The notes under the pieces: generated by a model
Seen by the model: the letters and a program-made list of their open reading frames with translations, nothing else
The model's database searches: none
Told to the model about the DNA's origin: nothing
Program-made: the position numbers and the translations under genes
From: Akebia trifoliata
Lineage: Eukaryota > Streptophyta > Magnoliopsida > Ranunculales > Lardizabalaceae
DNA length: 64,000 nucleotides
Assembly: GCA_017979445.1 (NCBI GenBank)
Contig: CM030709.1
Coordinates: 9,352,893-9,416,892 of the forward strand
Direction of reading: 5' to 3'
Shown here: positions 10,800-32,344 of the stretch, piece after piece
Position numbering within the stretch: the stretch's first letter is position 1
How the letters are laid out: the number at the start of each line of letters is the position of its first letter

Positions 10800-12300
10800 T
10801 AGCTATAGCACTACTTTCATTTATTTTATTTTTCTGTCATGAAATTTTAATATGGGGCCATATGGGGGATCTTATTCTTTTATCTTATTTTACTAAGTTG
10901 GTTATGTTTGATTTATTTGATCAAAGTGGGCAATCTCCTTATAGTAAAACTAAGGTGAAAAAGTAAGGTTAATTTAATGAGATGTGGGAATTTTAGGGAA
11001 TCAAATTTTCTCTTAAAAGCCGGAAAGGTGAAGGATATGTTTATTATTTGCAGAAAGTGGGAAAACCTTTATAAACCCTCTCTTCTTTTTCTATTCCTTT
11101 TGACTGATCTCCAGACTCCAGACCTTCCTTGCCGGCTCAGCTCTATCTTTATATCTTTTTTATCTCTTTTAAGTTTTTTAAGTGTTTCACTTACTCCCCT
11201 TTTCCCATTATGCCTTAGAATCTTATACTTTAATTCTTTGAGGAAATGCTAGGTAGTGCTGGCTGTCCATTACAATTATCACATTAAGTGGAATTCTGAC
11301 TAAAAATTCATTTTATTGGTCAATCTTAGCCTTCCGATCAAGTTTACACCTAATAGGTCAATGATCTTAAGATGTCAATCTAGTAGGAAGTTGTCTCATT
11401 ATTGCTTTTCAATTGAATGGTTAAGATCATGCCATTAAACAATTTTTGTCTATGGGATAAGGCCTTGATGATGACGTAAATCTTCTACAAAATGGACTTA
11501 TTTTAGTTTACATTACTTATATGTCCCACAACCTTGGTTAGTTGTACCTTAAAAAAAAATAAGAATCTAGACGTCTTCTATCACTATTTTTTAAAACTCA
11601 ATTTTGCGACTTGACTCCTTCACAAATGATATCGGTTTTGCATCTCAATATCTTGGACGAGAGCCTTAAGAAGATGATGATGGTTGACATAGATCAATAT
11701 GTAACGTCTCATTCACGAATGATACTAATATGACTAATAATTCATCTCGGTCTTGGAGGAATTTCAAAATCATGATTCTTTTTCTTTTTTATCGTGGGTA
11801 TTCCCATCCTTCGGGGGAGACTAATCCCACGGTGGAAAGCACCATAGGTCAATCTGAAATTTTATAAGCGGGCATACCGAGTGCATCTCCCAAAACATTT
11901 GATTTGACTCTAAAATTTGGGTGTTAATCCCATAATTCCTAAAATGGGTTTTTAACTTTTTATAAAGAAGTGCATGCATCTACCAAAATATAAAAAAGAT
12001 ATCATAATGAGGAAGATCCTGATTGACATAATTGTTGGATATTTTCTTATAAAAAATCTTAATTCATACTACTCCTAAACAAAATCTGTTGATAGATCTT
12101 GCACCATAGCTCTCCTATTTTGATTAGATACATAAATAGTACATGTCTCATGGACGTTTGAACAATGCATTTTATACTTCCGTTGATACCATAAACCCAT
12201 CACAACTGAAGAGGTCTCTTTAAAATCAAGCTTATTCAATAGATTTTCTTTTTGAACACTCAAATCAATATTATTTTTAATAAATATGAGCATTGATACG
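10800..12300. other. intergenic, no gene recognised; possible SINE-like scrap at 11780-11910
   Basis: The 276-bp ORF at 10977-11252 is made of simple Leu/Ser/Phe-rich translation of a pyrimidine tract and has no recognisable motif. At 11780-11910 the phrases GGGGGAGACTAATCCCACGG and GCATACCGAGTGC resemble a common plant SINE-type repeat, but no ends are visible. Confidence 0.45.
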
Positions 12301-12312
12301 ACAAATAGTAAG

Positions 12313-12812
12313 TTTATCACTCAAGGAAAAAACTTTGAAGTGGGCAGCCAGCTTCAAAATGAAGAAACCCTCACCATTGGATTACAAGTGGCATTTCAAG
12401 AAGCTGTTTCAAATTTTGACGGAAATGTAAGGGCATGAAATAAATTCAAAACGCCACATGTCTTGTAACGATGAGGGTTCCTTCAAAATTCGAAGCAGGC
12501 TGCCCGCTTCAAAGTCGGACTCATCACTCAAGGCACAACTGACCCTTTGACACCCCAACTCATGCCTAGGTCATCAATAGTCTTGATTTCCCAAATGTTG
12601 GGCTCAAATTTGAGGAAAAAGCCTTGAAGCGGGCACTCGGCTTCAAAATTTTGAAAGAACCCTCTCTGTTGGATTACACATGGCATTTCGAAGGAGATGT
12701 TTCAAATTTTGGCAGAAATGTAGGGGTGTGAAATAAATTCAAAATGCCACATGTCTTGTAACGAGGAGGGTTTCTTCAAAATTTGAAGCAGGCTGCCCAC
12801 TTCAAAGTTGGA
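12313..12812. repeat. two tandem foldback units of about 290 bp
   Basis: Unit 1 is about 12331-12510 and unit 2 about 12620-12810. In each, a left arm (CTTGAAGCGGGCA, then CTTCAAAATTTTGAA, then an ACCCTC core) is followed after a short loop by its reverse complement (GAGGGTTTCTTCAAAATTTGAAGC, then a GCCCACTTCAAAG-like end). The central GAAATGTAGGGGTGTGAAAT and AAATTCAAAATGCCACATGT strings are shared by both. Related modules are at 2856-3170. No protein is encoded. Superfamily unknown. Confidence 0.7.
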
Positions 12813-15800
12813 CTCCAAATTTGATTGGTCACATTCAATGTTTGGATCAATAATTATTGGTTGGAGCATAACACTAAATGATTGGATCAATCACCAATTA
12901 TTGGACCATGGTGATCAATTCTACGTACATAAAAAAATTGAGAATGAACATTCAGTAGTTAGGTACAATGCACATCGCTCCTCAAAAATGACAACTTAAA
13001 CCAGAGTTACAAGTGACTCGTTGGCGATCTTGAAGTATTCGTAATTGAAGGAAAAAAAAATACGCCATGGTCCTAATTGTGTAAGAGCAAAATCCAATGA
13101 TCGATTGGGATTTATACGTATCCTAATAACACATCCCATTGATACATAACTTGATAATCTATCTTTTGAATGCCCAGGTCAACGAACACAGGGCCATGTT
13201 CTTTTTAACCTTTTATAACTCATTTAAGGACCTGAACCCATTGTACTTTTGGTTCTTATGTAGCGGCTGTCCTAAATTTAGATTTTAGCTTCCTAAAAAT
13301 CAGTATAAGGTTTATTGGGATCAATATAGATTTTCTAGGGGGACATATTTCTTGAGAATCGCGAAGATCGTATTCTCCCATCTCAATTGTTGACTTATGT
13401 TAGTGTTTTCCTAAGATCATCTCCAATGACAATGTTATATTAATTTGTCTCCCTCAATTTTATTTTTTGAAATAATAAAATGAAAAAAGTATCATATTTG
13501 ACATGGGACTCTACAATGCTTCATTGCAATAAAATGCCATTCGTATGTAGGCTTTCAATGACAGTTTGGTAACCGACGCTTCTTTTAATCCAAAAGAAAC
13601 TTTTTTATATTTTGAAATTTACTAAATCCAATGAAAAATTTAGCATAAAAAATCCCACATTTATATTTGAGACAACTTTTAATACATACATTGGAGCACA
13701 GTTTTTGGGTGGTCGGGCCAAAATTTGAAATGGGTACCCTTAAAGAGCATGCCATTAGAGATTCTCTAATATAGTATCCGAGTGTTGTTGAGAACATATG
13801 AGAGGTGGAGTAGTTTAAAGTATGGTATGCATGCCATGTGTCTGGCGAGGAGAAAAGGCTCCATGAAGTTTGATGGAGATGGACACTATCATATACTCTC
13901 CCAACTGAATATTCTTACATTGGAATCTCGGCTCTATTTCTAGCAGAATTCTTCTCTCACTCCAAGGTGGGAATGGAATACCTTGCTTTGCCTCATGTGG
14001 GATTTGTTTGAGTTCATATGTTGACATAAGGGACCTGTGGTAATGAAGTAGGTATGTAATGTATAACCACCAAATGAGAGACACCCATTCAAGTCCTTAT
14101 CTTTTATATACCCACCCATTCATATGTTTCTATCCATCTTTGGATGAGAGTGGGAGACTCTTTAAATTAAGGTGGTGGAGCCCTAATCACATAATAAAGA
14201 CAAGGCCTCGAGCATTGCTCCATAACGGGATGAAGAGGAGCGTTGTCACAAGAGGTGCTAGTGCTTGTAAAAACTTCAGATATAAGCCATATGGGATGAG
14301 AGACATACTCATTAGACCAATTCCCATCTTAGCTTTGTGAGTGCTAATCAGATTCACTTTTAGAACCTTTTTCTAGTTTCTACCCACCATGAAATGAAAC
14401 TCCTATCATCTTTTTTTGCAACTCAAAATCACAAATCTTTCTCAAGATTTGGAATTTGTGTATGTTCTCTCTTGAGATAATGGTGCTTTTTTTGGTTAGT
14501 AGTACTCTTTTTTTCCCCTCCCTTTATAAAGTGCTTGATACCCTTTTATATTCTCCATCTTAGGCAAGTGGATTTGATGGGGATAATATGTTTGGGCTCA
14601 TTGGGTTTGAACTGGTAGACCCATGTTAAAAGAATAATTTTTTTACTTAAAAGGCTTGGATCTGAGTCAAGCCCAACATTTTTTACTTAACTAATTAAAA
14701 ACTGATTATAGGAGTGCAGAAAAAAATTATTTTACACATGTTAAACTAGATTTGAGGCAGCAAAGCATGGAATGTTCAAAAGATGGAAGGATATTCTGGG
14801 GGATTCTCTTGAATAACTTATCCCTCAGAAAATAGTATCAATCTCTATAAATCTTATAATTTTCCTCCCATCTTAGCCATATGCTTGACGAGTGCATCTA
14901 AACTCCCTTGAGGTTAGAAATGTTTGGTTTTGGAACCCAATGAATGAAGATCGATCTTTGCTAACACATTCAATCAAAATCACCCAAAAATAGAAACTAT
15001 TTTATTTCGATTCGATGAACATACAGTGCTGATTCTAGAATAATATCAAACCAATTATAGATATCTTAAGCAAAATAATATGCACCCAATGCCCTTGAAA
15101 CAATGTTCTTCAACTTACGAAAGGTGCACTACCCTTAACCTTCACTTGATTGAAGATGATGTGCAGCTTGAGAGAATCGTGTGTAATTGGAGACGGCCTC
15201 CACTTAATTTATTAATCCATTCTTTCTAATTCAAACCCATCATTAAATTGGAAAGAGTCCCACGACGGGTGATGCTCTAATCAATTAAGGAAACCTCACA
15301 AACCCAACCGTTTTGGTAATTTTTTCTAATTTTAGTGCCCATACGTCAATGTGATAAATTAAAGGATGTCAAAATCTTCATTCAATATTAATAATCGAAT
15401 TGGGACCAAATGAAATCATATCCGATCCTATTGCACAAAATATTGTTATACAGCATATACTTGGACAAAATATTGATATAATTTGCTAGGCAAGCAAGAT
15501 TATTGGTTGAATGGAGAAACAACATTCAATCAACCAACACCCTGAGATCAATAAGGATTTCATGATGATGACGATTAATATTCTTTGCAGAGATACAATC
15601 ATAGTATATATTAATAGTAATTAATAAGTATAAGTTATGAGATGGTTTCTTTTCCCTCTAAAGCTAAGTCTATAGTTTTCAACATAAACAGACATTCACC
15701 AAAGGTAATCTATCTCACTTTCCTTGCATAAAATACCAAGTCCTAAACAAGACAAACAGTTACATCTCTAACTTTAACAACCCATAATTTAAATATATAA

Positions 15801-16932
15801 AAAAAAAGAGAATTAATGTCGGCATCTGCAAAAGATATACAAGCATGGAGACAAAGTTTCCACACCTAGAGCTTTTGCAGACTTTAAGAAAGAGGAGCTA
15901 ACAATTGCTCTTTCTATAAGATCACCATCTCCTTCACTTTTCTCTCTCTCGTAAGAGAATTTTGCATGAAAGTAAGGGAAATCTTGGATCTAAAAAGTTC
16001 CTATAATGGGCTCAAATCTCCAAGTATTGAATCATATCGATCTCTTTTATATATATATATATCATTTGAAACTGATGATTGAGGGATCCAAGGAGATATA
16101 GAGAGAATCCTTTAAGTACTGATGCTTCAGTTCTTGGAGAGAGGGTCAGCACCATGTGTCTGAAGTCCAAGTTTCGTAAAGGCCCGGTCAAAAAAGTGGA
16201 CACATGAGAGTAAACGAGAAGGTATGATGATGCTTTGGCAATTGTTTGGTCGTTATCTCAATGCATTTGAGAGAGAGAGAGAGAGGTGGGGGGTTTTAGT
16301 AATTAGAGTTATGTGAGGATGATTGATTGAGAAGCAAAGTTTCATCTATCTTTTTATAAATTTGTTTCTTTTCTCCTAAAAATAATTCCTAATCCCTAGG
16401 GATCCAAGAACTCCATTCTTGTAGTATTATGGTTAGGACCCAAAGATTGTGAAATATGTTTTTTTTTTTAAAGGTCCACAGGGTTAAGGCAGATGCAGAC
16501 CAGCTTGTGAAATATGTTTCCTACCTCAAAAACATCAAAAAGATACATAGAGCTTTTAACAAGTACTATGGGCATTTTGCTCCTATAGAATATGATCTTT
16601 ACGCTAACAACTGATATATCTTTATTATAGATACGGCAATGTTACATTAGTCAGTTCTTTAAATTATAAAAATAAGCCCTTACATAACAATATTACATCA
16701 TCATTAGGATTATAGTAAGCGGAGCATGAATATTATTTACCTAAATTCACGTTCGTTAATATTCTTAAATTATTATAAAGCTAGACTATCTATTTGAAAT
16801 CTCTAAAACGATATCTTTTAAATCTCCAGTACCATCATAATGAGAGAAGGGTGAAATTTGTAGATCAAAATCCACTTTAATTTATTTTTCAAAAATTCAT
16901 AAAGTATCTTTAGATAGATTCATCAATGCATT
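12813..16932. other. 4-kb intergenic stretch without a recognisable gene
   Basis: Translations of all long frames (for example 13815-14084 minus, 14059-14340 plus, 16012-16203 minus) show no known domain and no splice-linked neighbours. The part at 15820-16260 is richer in GC and has TATATATATATA at about 16050-16062, so an unrecognised transcript is possible, but nothing supports a specific call. Confidence 0.5.
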
Positions 16933-19077
16933 TGAAATAATTTACGTAGACACCCTAATTTGATCGAACAAGCTCAAGAGTTCGTTTGAATCTAGTATCA
17001 AGGATCAAATTAAGAAAATTTCCATCAAAAAGTGAAACCCACTTAAACCAATCAAAGATGATCAAGCAGGATCATCAAAAATCAAGTTTTGTTTGGCCAT
17101 ATAAGCCAACCAGCTAAGCATAGTTTTGCTTGGCCGTTTGGTGCATATGGCCAAACAAATTTTTATGTTGACTTTTCTTGTTGATATTTATAGGTTTAAT
17201 TCACACTGGTCCTTCTTCAAGAACAACCAAGGAAAATTTCTTCTGGTTGTACTAAACATACATTCAATTCAGTTAGGCAGTCGAAGAGCCCATGTATACA
17301 CGAAATCCTTCACAGGAAATGACCTTATCCACCCTCCTAATTTGGATTTTTCCTCATCTAATCTCTTCCTAATTCCATCATTACCTGTGTTAAAACCTTC
17401 ATAATTTTTGTCACTATGGTTCTTTTAGTAATCCTCTCATTTTTCTAAACTTGACCCAAAGTCCTTTTTGGTTCCCACTTAAGGTGAATTACTCCCTCTA
17501 ATTTTAGTTTATTAAGACTCATTAGAGGTACTTCACCATTTACCTTTTTAACATTTTTCAAAATTCAAAGAGGCTCCATGGCATTTAATGTAAATTGATC
17601 ATTTTCAAAGCCTATGACCACTTTGTTCATCCTAAAGAATTCTCTAGAACTTGAGTTTAATGACCAACATATTCCTAGTTTGTTAGAAACTCTCCCAAGA
17701 GAAGTGACTAAAGAAGCCTAAAACCAAACATGTTATTTACATGTCATTTGCACTCATTCTCTCTCAATAGGGTCTAAGACTACTTTCCCTCTTCAAAGAA
17801 TTCTCTAAAATTTTTGGTCGATTACTAACCTATCATATGATTATGTTGATTGGTTAGACTCATAGGTGAGTGAAAAACCATCAAGACCAGATTGTTGAGG
17901 GGTAAAACAAGTCATTCTATATAATTTTCTTATGAATTAAGGGAAGTCTAGGTCTTCGGACCAAGATATCCCCAAGAGTCTCCCTAAATCCTATAAATAA
18001 GAGATCCATTTAAGGCAAATGGGAGGCCCTCAAGGGTAATCCAAAGTTTTGTCCAACTTGCCTCTCAAAGCGCTTTTGCCTTCCATTCTTCTCAAACCTC
18101 TCTAGAAATCCATAAAAAAAAACTCAAGAAAAATAAGAAGAAAACTAATATGGGACCAAGAAATCCCTTCTAATCCCCTTACTATCACCTTCCCCTTATT
18201 TACTTTCAAGTATTTTTCCTTATTTAGTTTATTTCCATGCTTTTTAATGTAGTTATTTAAATTTTTATTCCATAGGCTTAGGGAGAGAAAATAATCCCCT
18301 TTCCCCCAATAGGCTCTTTGAGAGCATTAAAATAGGTTGTCTTTATTTTTATTTACTTTTGTGCAATTTAAATTCTTAGATTAATTGTGTATTTTTTATT
18401 TACGCTACTTGCACTTTAAGATTCTTAGAATAATGGTTTTTTACTTTATTTTTTTATGGCAATAGAACTAAAGAGTAAACCCTCATTGGAGGTAATCTTC
18501 TTTTGTTAAGTCCATCCCATGCATACACCCCCATGCACACACACACTTAAATCGCTACAAGCAAGGAGTGTAAGTTCTTATGGGCCTATAATTAATCTTT
18601 AGAGCCAACAAAAATATTATCCTCATATGGATAACAACTCATGCATAATGTTTTGACTCCCTTCATGGTCTTGTTCGAATCATGAACATTGTCTCTAGAT
18701 CAAACCAATACCACACATAAATTAGTTTTGAAGCTTTGGTACCCCAAATGATGAAATCCAAGTGGATTTCCATCGAAGTCCCATGCTCACAAAAAATTAA
18801 GCAAGCACTTTTTTAGTGGTAGTTTGCTCATTGTCTCAATTTGCTCATTTTTCAAAATAAAATTATAGGCAATTTTTTTAATTCTCTCTATAACTCCCTC
18901 TATCTTCCAAAGGTTCCACTTTCTTTGTCCCTCAACCAAACTCCCTTACTTAGAATCTCTAGGTAGACTTAACCTCTCTATCCATTTGGATATAAGAGTT
19001 ACTACAAGTCAAGAAAATAGATTTTGAAAATATTTTTATGATGTCCATTCACATCTTAATTGAATGATGGCGACTCC
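16933..19077 (+). mobile_element. probable Tat/Ogre-type LTR with adjacent primer-binding site
   Basis: The left edge TGAAATAATTTACGTAGACA with CCCTAATTTGATC matches the start of many Tat-lineage Ty3/gypsy LTRs. About 2.1 kb on, TGGCGACTCCAAACCC at 19068-19083 resembles the tRNA-Arg primer-binding site of that lineage (TGGCGACTCC). The LTR itself probably ends near 19050-19067. No gag-pol follows, so the element is truncated just after the primer-binding site. The exact ends are uncertain. Confidence 0.5.
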
Positions 19078-19083
19078 AAACCC

Positions 19084-20867
19084 AAATAGATGAACTCAAA
19101 CCCTCAAAGGTTTTGAAGCCTACTTATCAACATTTAATGTATAATAATATAAATATAAATTATAGAAGTTTCTAAGTATTCTCTTTACAAGCAACAAAAT
19201 ATTTTGCCCATGATTTCACAAAGTCTTCACCCTAGCAACATGTGTCCCTTCAATAGTATTTTTGTAATATCTTCACATTCAAGACTTCATTGGGACATAG
19301 CAACCTCCACAGTAAATAAGTTTTATCTTTTGGTATAGAAAATATTTTTTTTTTCTTATCATTGTACAATTATAACATTTTTATGACTAATATTTTGAGA
19401 TTTAATGAAATTCACAAATAATAATAATAATAATAATTACACACTGACACTACATTTTAAGTTAAAAGAAAAAATAATGGATACTTTTTATTTTATTTTT
19501 TGATAATGGAGTTCCAAACCGTTAGACTGGCAAGGGAGGCAACTGGTCTCTTAGAGCACCATATCTCACCCAAATCCCCCGAATACATACTATTCTCCAC
19601 AAACCACACATACCATGCTTTTTTTAGGAGCATTTATGAAAAAGTCATAGTTAAAATGTCTAAATAATTTTGCAACCAATGGCTTACAAATCGGCCGAGT
19701 CTGGGCTTTAAGCAGCACAACCTTAAAGTAATATATGACTACCATACGGTCCCCTTGCAATGCTTGTCCCATTGAGATAGCCTCTGAAAGCCCGTTGTGC
19801 AGTCCAGCTGTGCGACTGTCGATACAAGTCTCACCATTCAGCTATTCTTAAACAAGTTGGAGCTAGGCCATCTTTTTACACTATTACAGAATAGGATTGA
19901 CTACAAATTCGAGCCAGAACACATGGTTTCATAAAATTCATATGGTTTCACAAAGAGGATTAATTTAGATTTGCAGGCTAGACCATGGTCTATGTCAGTA
20001 GGCCCATGACATGCTCTTTAGAAGCTTGGGCTTAGCCCTCAGAAAACAAATCAGGCTTGGTCAGAGTGGCCCTCCTGAAACTTCCAATAACTATGGTTTG
20101 CAATCTGACCTGCGCTGTTAATTTAGTAATTAACAGATAATATACATTTTATATTTGGATAATTTATTACTTTGTTCTAGTGAAGAAACAAGATTGTCTC
20201 TTCCAATTAGTGCGTGATTTTTTTCTTTCACTAATTCAATTTTGATTTAAACATGCTTTTTTTTTTTTCAATATGTTGTGACTTTTACAAATTTTACGAT
20301 TAAATCACTAATTTCTCAATTGAACCGGGAAAACGAAAATAAGGGATTATATTATTTTATAGTTCGAGGTAGATCGACAAAATAAAATTTCAGCCTTCGC
20401 AAATGTTCTAGTAAGAGGAGACAACCTCGATAAAGATGCATGGTGACCGTTTTACCTACGGGTGTCAATGAGTACCAATTTAACCAAAACCAATTAATTA
20501 ATAATGCAAATGAGAGTGACATTGAATTTGCTAATTAATTAATTGATTAAACCTAACTTTAATTCAAATTGTATTATTTTTATTAATATAAAGTATGAAT
20601 GTACTATAAACGATTGATTACTCTTTTGTTAATGTATGAATGATATCTTGGATTTGTTGATCTATTTTTAATTTAATAAAAGGTGAGACCAACACTAGGT
20701 AAAAAAAACAAATATAACTTTTCTTGATTTTTTTTTTTAAATTTTCCTTGGGCCAACAAAAAAACAACCCATGTTTCCCAAAAGTTGTGGCCCAAAAAAT
20801 TAAATATGAAGACCAGACATGTGCCCAAAACATAACTGTTATAACAACCAACAACTATGTGATTCTA
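19084..20867. other. intergenic DNA downstream of the XRN gene, nothing recognised
   Basis: A GC-richer patch at 19500-19860 may be an old repeat but has no diagnostic motif. The ORF at 20618-20854 (minus) is a run-on translation of AT-rich DNA. The 3' end of the XRN transcript probably lies in 20600-20867; several AATAAA-like hexamers are present and none can be preferred. Confidence 0.5.
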
Positions 20868-21235
20868 CTACCCCTGATATCTCCTACTATCTGTTGAGAG
20901 GTTTCTTGATGGCAAGAAACCACTATTCCCCATCTGAGTTCCTCTAGAAGACCCCGAAGCCCGGCCCGAATTCAATGCTCTAGAGGTCCCATTTCCATTC
21001 CAGTTTCCTTGATTGTAACCTTCACGCGGGCATCCTCGTCCAGACCATGATGGGTCAGGTGACACGGCTTTGACACCAACTACGACCCAAGCTCCTCTAG
21101 CAGACCCCGAAGCCTGACCTGAATTCAATACTCCATGGTTCCCATTCCCATTCCAGTTTCCTTGACCAAAACCTTCATGCGTCCATCGTCGTCCGGCCCA
21201 TGATGATGGGCTAATTGAGTCAGCTTTGCCACCAT

Positions 21236-29818
<8,583 letters not shown>

Positions 29819-29838
29819 CTCTCTCTCTCTCTCTCTGG
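29819..29838 (-). promoter_or_regulatory. GA-repeat leader directly upstream of the XRN start codon
   Basis: An uninterrupted (CT)n tract on the plus strand, (GA)n on the transcribed strand, runs up to the ATG. GA-rich leaders are common in plant genes and bind BPC-type factors; here its role is only inferred. Confidence 0.4.
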
Positions 29839-29945
29839 TTTGTCACAAAAGAAAGAAGTATCTGAACTTATATTGATTGCTTTTTATCTCTACGGTTTTT
29901 TCCTTTATTCTTCTTCTTTTTTTTTCTTTTCTTTAACTTTTTTAC

Positions 29946-30607
29946 TAGGGGTGTCGATGGGTCGGATGCGATTCGATTCCTAAGCTCTAAGGAACCTAGG
30001 AGCATAACCATTATATTATTTTGATTTCGATTTTTGTCGATTTCAAGAATAAAATAAATGGGATTGAAATCAAAATCGTAAAAAATCACGGGCAGCCATC
30101 GATTCCAATTCTCAAGAATGGAATGAGAAAAAAAAATATTTCAAACCATTAAAAAAAATATTTCTTTTCAAAAAATTAATATATTTTAAATCATTATTGA
30201 TAAAATTCTTAATTTAACTATAATTTCTTATACTTAAAATATAAATTAATGATTTTTTTCAACAATAAAAATTTATCTTGATTAAAAGTAATGAATTTTT
30301 AGAAGAGTAATTTATTTTAAGTTTCAATTAATAATTTATATGAAAATTTGAAGAATTTTATATAACACGTATTTATTTTAAAATAAAAAAATACTTAAAA
30401 ATTATTTATAATAGAAAGAAATGACAAAATAAATTAGTTCCAAATACCTGTAGATACTCATTAGAAAGAACTTAATGGTTTCGGTTCCTATCAGTCCGAT
30501 TTCATTTTAGACCCGACTCTAATCGATTCCAATAAAAAAAGATCCGAAATTGAGGTATTCGGTTCTAATTCCGATTTTGATTAAATGGGTACACATTTAC
30601 ACCCCTA
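29946..30607. mobile_element. TIR element of about 660 bp in the XRN 5' flank, hAT-like ends
   Basis: The left end TAGGGGTGTCGATGGGT and the right end ACCCATTTAATC...ACACCCCTA (ACACCCCTA at 30599-30607) are inverted. The flanks CTTTTTTA and CTTTTTAT are a near-match 8-mer, the duplication length of hAT elements. The interior is AT-rich and non-coding. The element starts about 128 bp upstream of the XRN ATG, so it may overlap the promoter. Confidence 0.5.
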
Positions 30608-30648
30608 CTTTTTATCACTCCAAAAACGTTAAAAAAATCTAATTTTAA

Positions 30649-31652
30649 AGAGTACTATTAAAGGCACCCCAACTTTCATTAATTACACCTCAATTTTTTA
30701 AAGTATTAACCACACCCTAATTAAAGATTAAAAGACACCATTCAAACACAACGAAAACTTATTTCACATTATTAGCTCAACATTACAAAACATTATAACA
30801 CATTCATAAGTTATTTACAATTAGGATTAGGTTCATATGAAATCCTAAACAAAAATACTTTACTTACTAACTTGGTAAGATTTCAAGTCTTATTAACGCA
30901 TTGGCAATCTAATACCACAACCCTCTAGATTTCATGGAAAAATTCAAATAAAAAAAATAAAAAATAAAAAAAATGACTTTCATTCAAAGTTTTTAAAAGA
31001 GACTATTACTCAACTTTCATGAAACTCCCAAATTTAAAATTAAATTTCACCGATGAAAAATAATTTATTTAAAAAAAAATTAAGTTCATAGAATTTTATC
31101 CTGTAAAACAATGTGGCATCTGGTCATGTATTTGGATGTCACAAGATGAGGTTAATGACCCTAAGTCAGAGTTGAAATCTTACTAAATTAGTAAGGTTAA
31201 TTGGACTCATCGTAAATCTAACAAATAGACATACCTAAACAAAAAGTGAGGGAGTTTCTATTGGCACCTCAAATTTTAATTATTGATTTATTATTTTGGG
31301 ATTTTTTCCAAAACGTGCTCAACTTATGTCCAAATTCTAATTCGGCACACTATTCATTTTAATTTCTCTAACTTGTTTTTTCAATTAATTTGTCAATTTT
31401 ATGATCAACGAATTCATTGATAAATTATCAGTAAGATGATTGATAAGGTAAAATCATTGGTATTTTATCAACGAATTTATAAATTATAAAAATGACAAAT
31501 TAACCATAAAATTATGTTTTGGAAATTAAAATGAACAGTGTATGAAGCTGGGATTTAGTCGCATTCAGTGCACCAAAGGGAGATTCACCCTATTATTTTT
31601 ACTTTAATTAGAGTGTAATAAGTAAAATTTGGAGTGCCAATAACAGTTCTCT
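30649..31652. mobile_element. TIR element of about 1 kb upstream of the XRN gene
   Basis: The left end AGAGTACTATTAAAGGCACC and the reverse complement of the right end, AGAGAACTGTTATTGGCACT, match at most positions over about 28 bp. A related inner copy of the left end (TTTCTATTGGCACCTCAAAT) lies at about 31251. No ORF. Superfamily not determined. Confidence 0.55.
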
Positions 31653-31794
31653 TTTAAATCAAGATGAATCAACACGATTGATGAGTGGAGGATAGACCTT
31701 TATATATTCTCCTCAAGTTGACACGAAAACTCTGCCACAACTCAAACCAATGAATCGTTGAGTTAATCAATCTCTCGCTCCCTCTCTCTCTCAC

Positions 31795-31912
31795 CAATAG
31801 TAGTACTTCGCACGAACATCAAGGGAGTTGTAGAGTTCGAAGTCCTCGAGCCTAAACGACGGAAGGTCTTCAAGTATGATGATGAGCGGCTAGCCGCCGC
31901 CGCCGCCGCCAT
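31795..31912 (-). pseudogene. orphan first exon, mitochondrial-presequence-like
   Basis: A GC-rich island in AT-rich DNA. From the ATG at 31910-31912 the minus strand encodes 39 residues: MAAAAAASRSSSYLK, TFRRLGSRTSNSTTP, LMFVRSTTI. They are rich in Ala, Ser and Arg without acidic residues, the composition of a plant mitochondrial targeting peptide. The frame runs to a good splice donor, ATTG|GTGAGAG. I found no following exon before the TIR element at 30649-31652 and the XRN gene. It may be a truncated gene, a captured exon or a gene broken by insertion. The product is unknown. Confidence 0.5.
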
Positions 31913-32344
31913 GGGATATCTTCGCCCGATGAACCATTATTTCCAACTTTTTAATTAATACTGATTGTTGATCATGTACTTCAGGGTGTTCAATAGCTAT
32001 AAAGACGCTTAAATATGAACGGTTGTAAATTATCAATCAAAATGATTTTTATTCAGTAAAGCTATTTGAAAGGTTATCCGAACTGACATGCCAGTGGTCT
32101 AACAAAATGATCCACGTGGCAGTAAATATTTGAAGAATTGGGTAACTACCCAACTCTCTGAAGTACAGGATCTCAACTCTTTGTCACATAAGTTTAAGAC
32201 AAGAATTCAAAAGATCACTGCGCATAAATATTAGTGCGGAGGGGACGCATAAATATGGATGAAAAGCATCTATGCTTATCATGCACCATCTCGTCATACT
32301 ATACAACCCATATATATTTTAATATTATTCTTAAAATATAAAAA
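31913..32344. other. intergenic, nothing recognised
   Basis: If the exon at 31795-31912 is active, its promoter would be here; no clear TATA box could be singled out. No other feature was found. Confidence 0.4.

Noticed and set aside
10977..11252. ORF with upstream TATAAA (about 11070)
   Set aside because: The TATAAA lies inside the ORF rather than upstream, and the peptide is low-complexity.
13815..14340. Overlapping ORFs on both strands
   Set aside because: No recognisable domain on either strand and no splice signals linking them to other exons.
16012..16203. Possible exon or non-coding RNA in the GC-richer patch at 15.8-16.3 kb
   Set aside because: No homologous motif, no linked exons, and a TCTGCAAAAG/CTTTTGCAGA stem too short to support a miRNA call.
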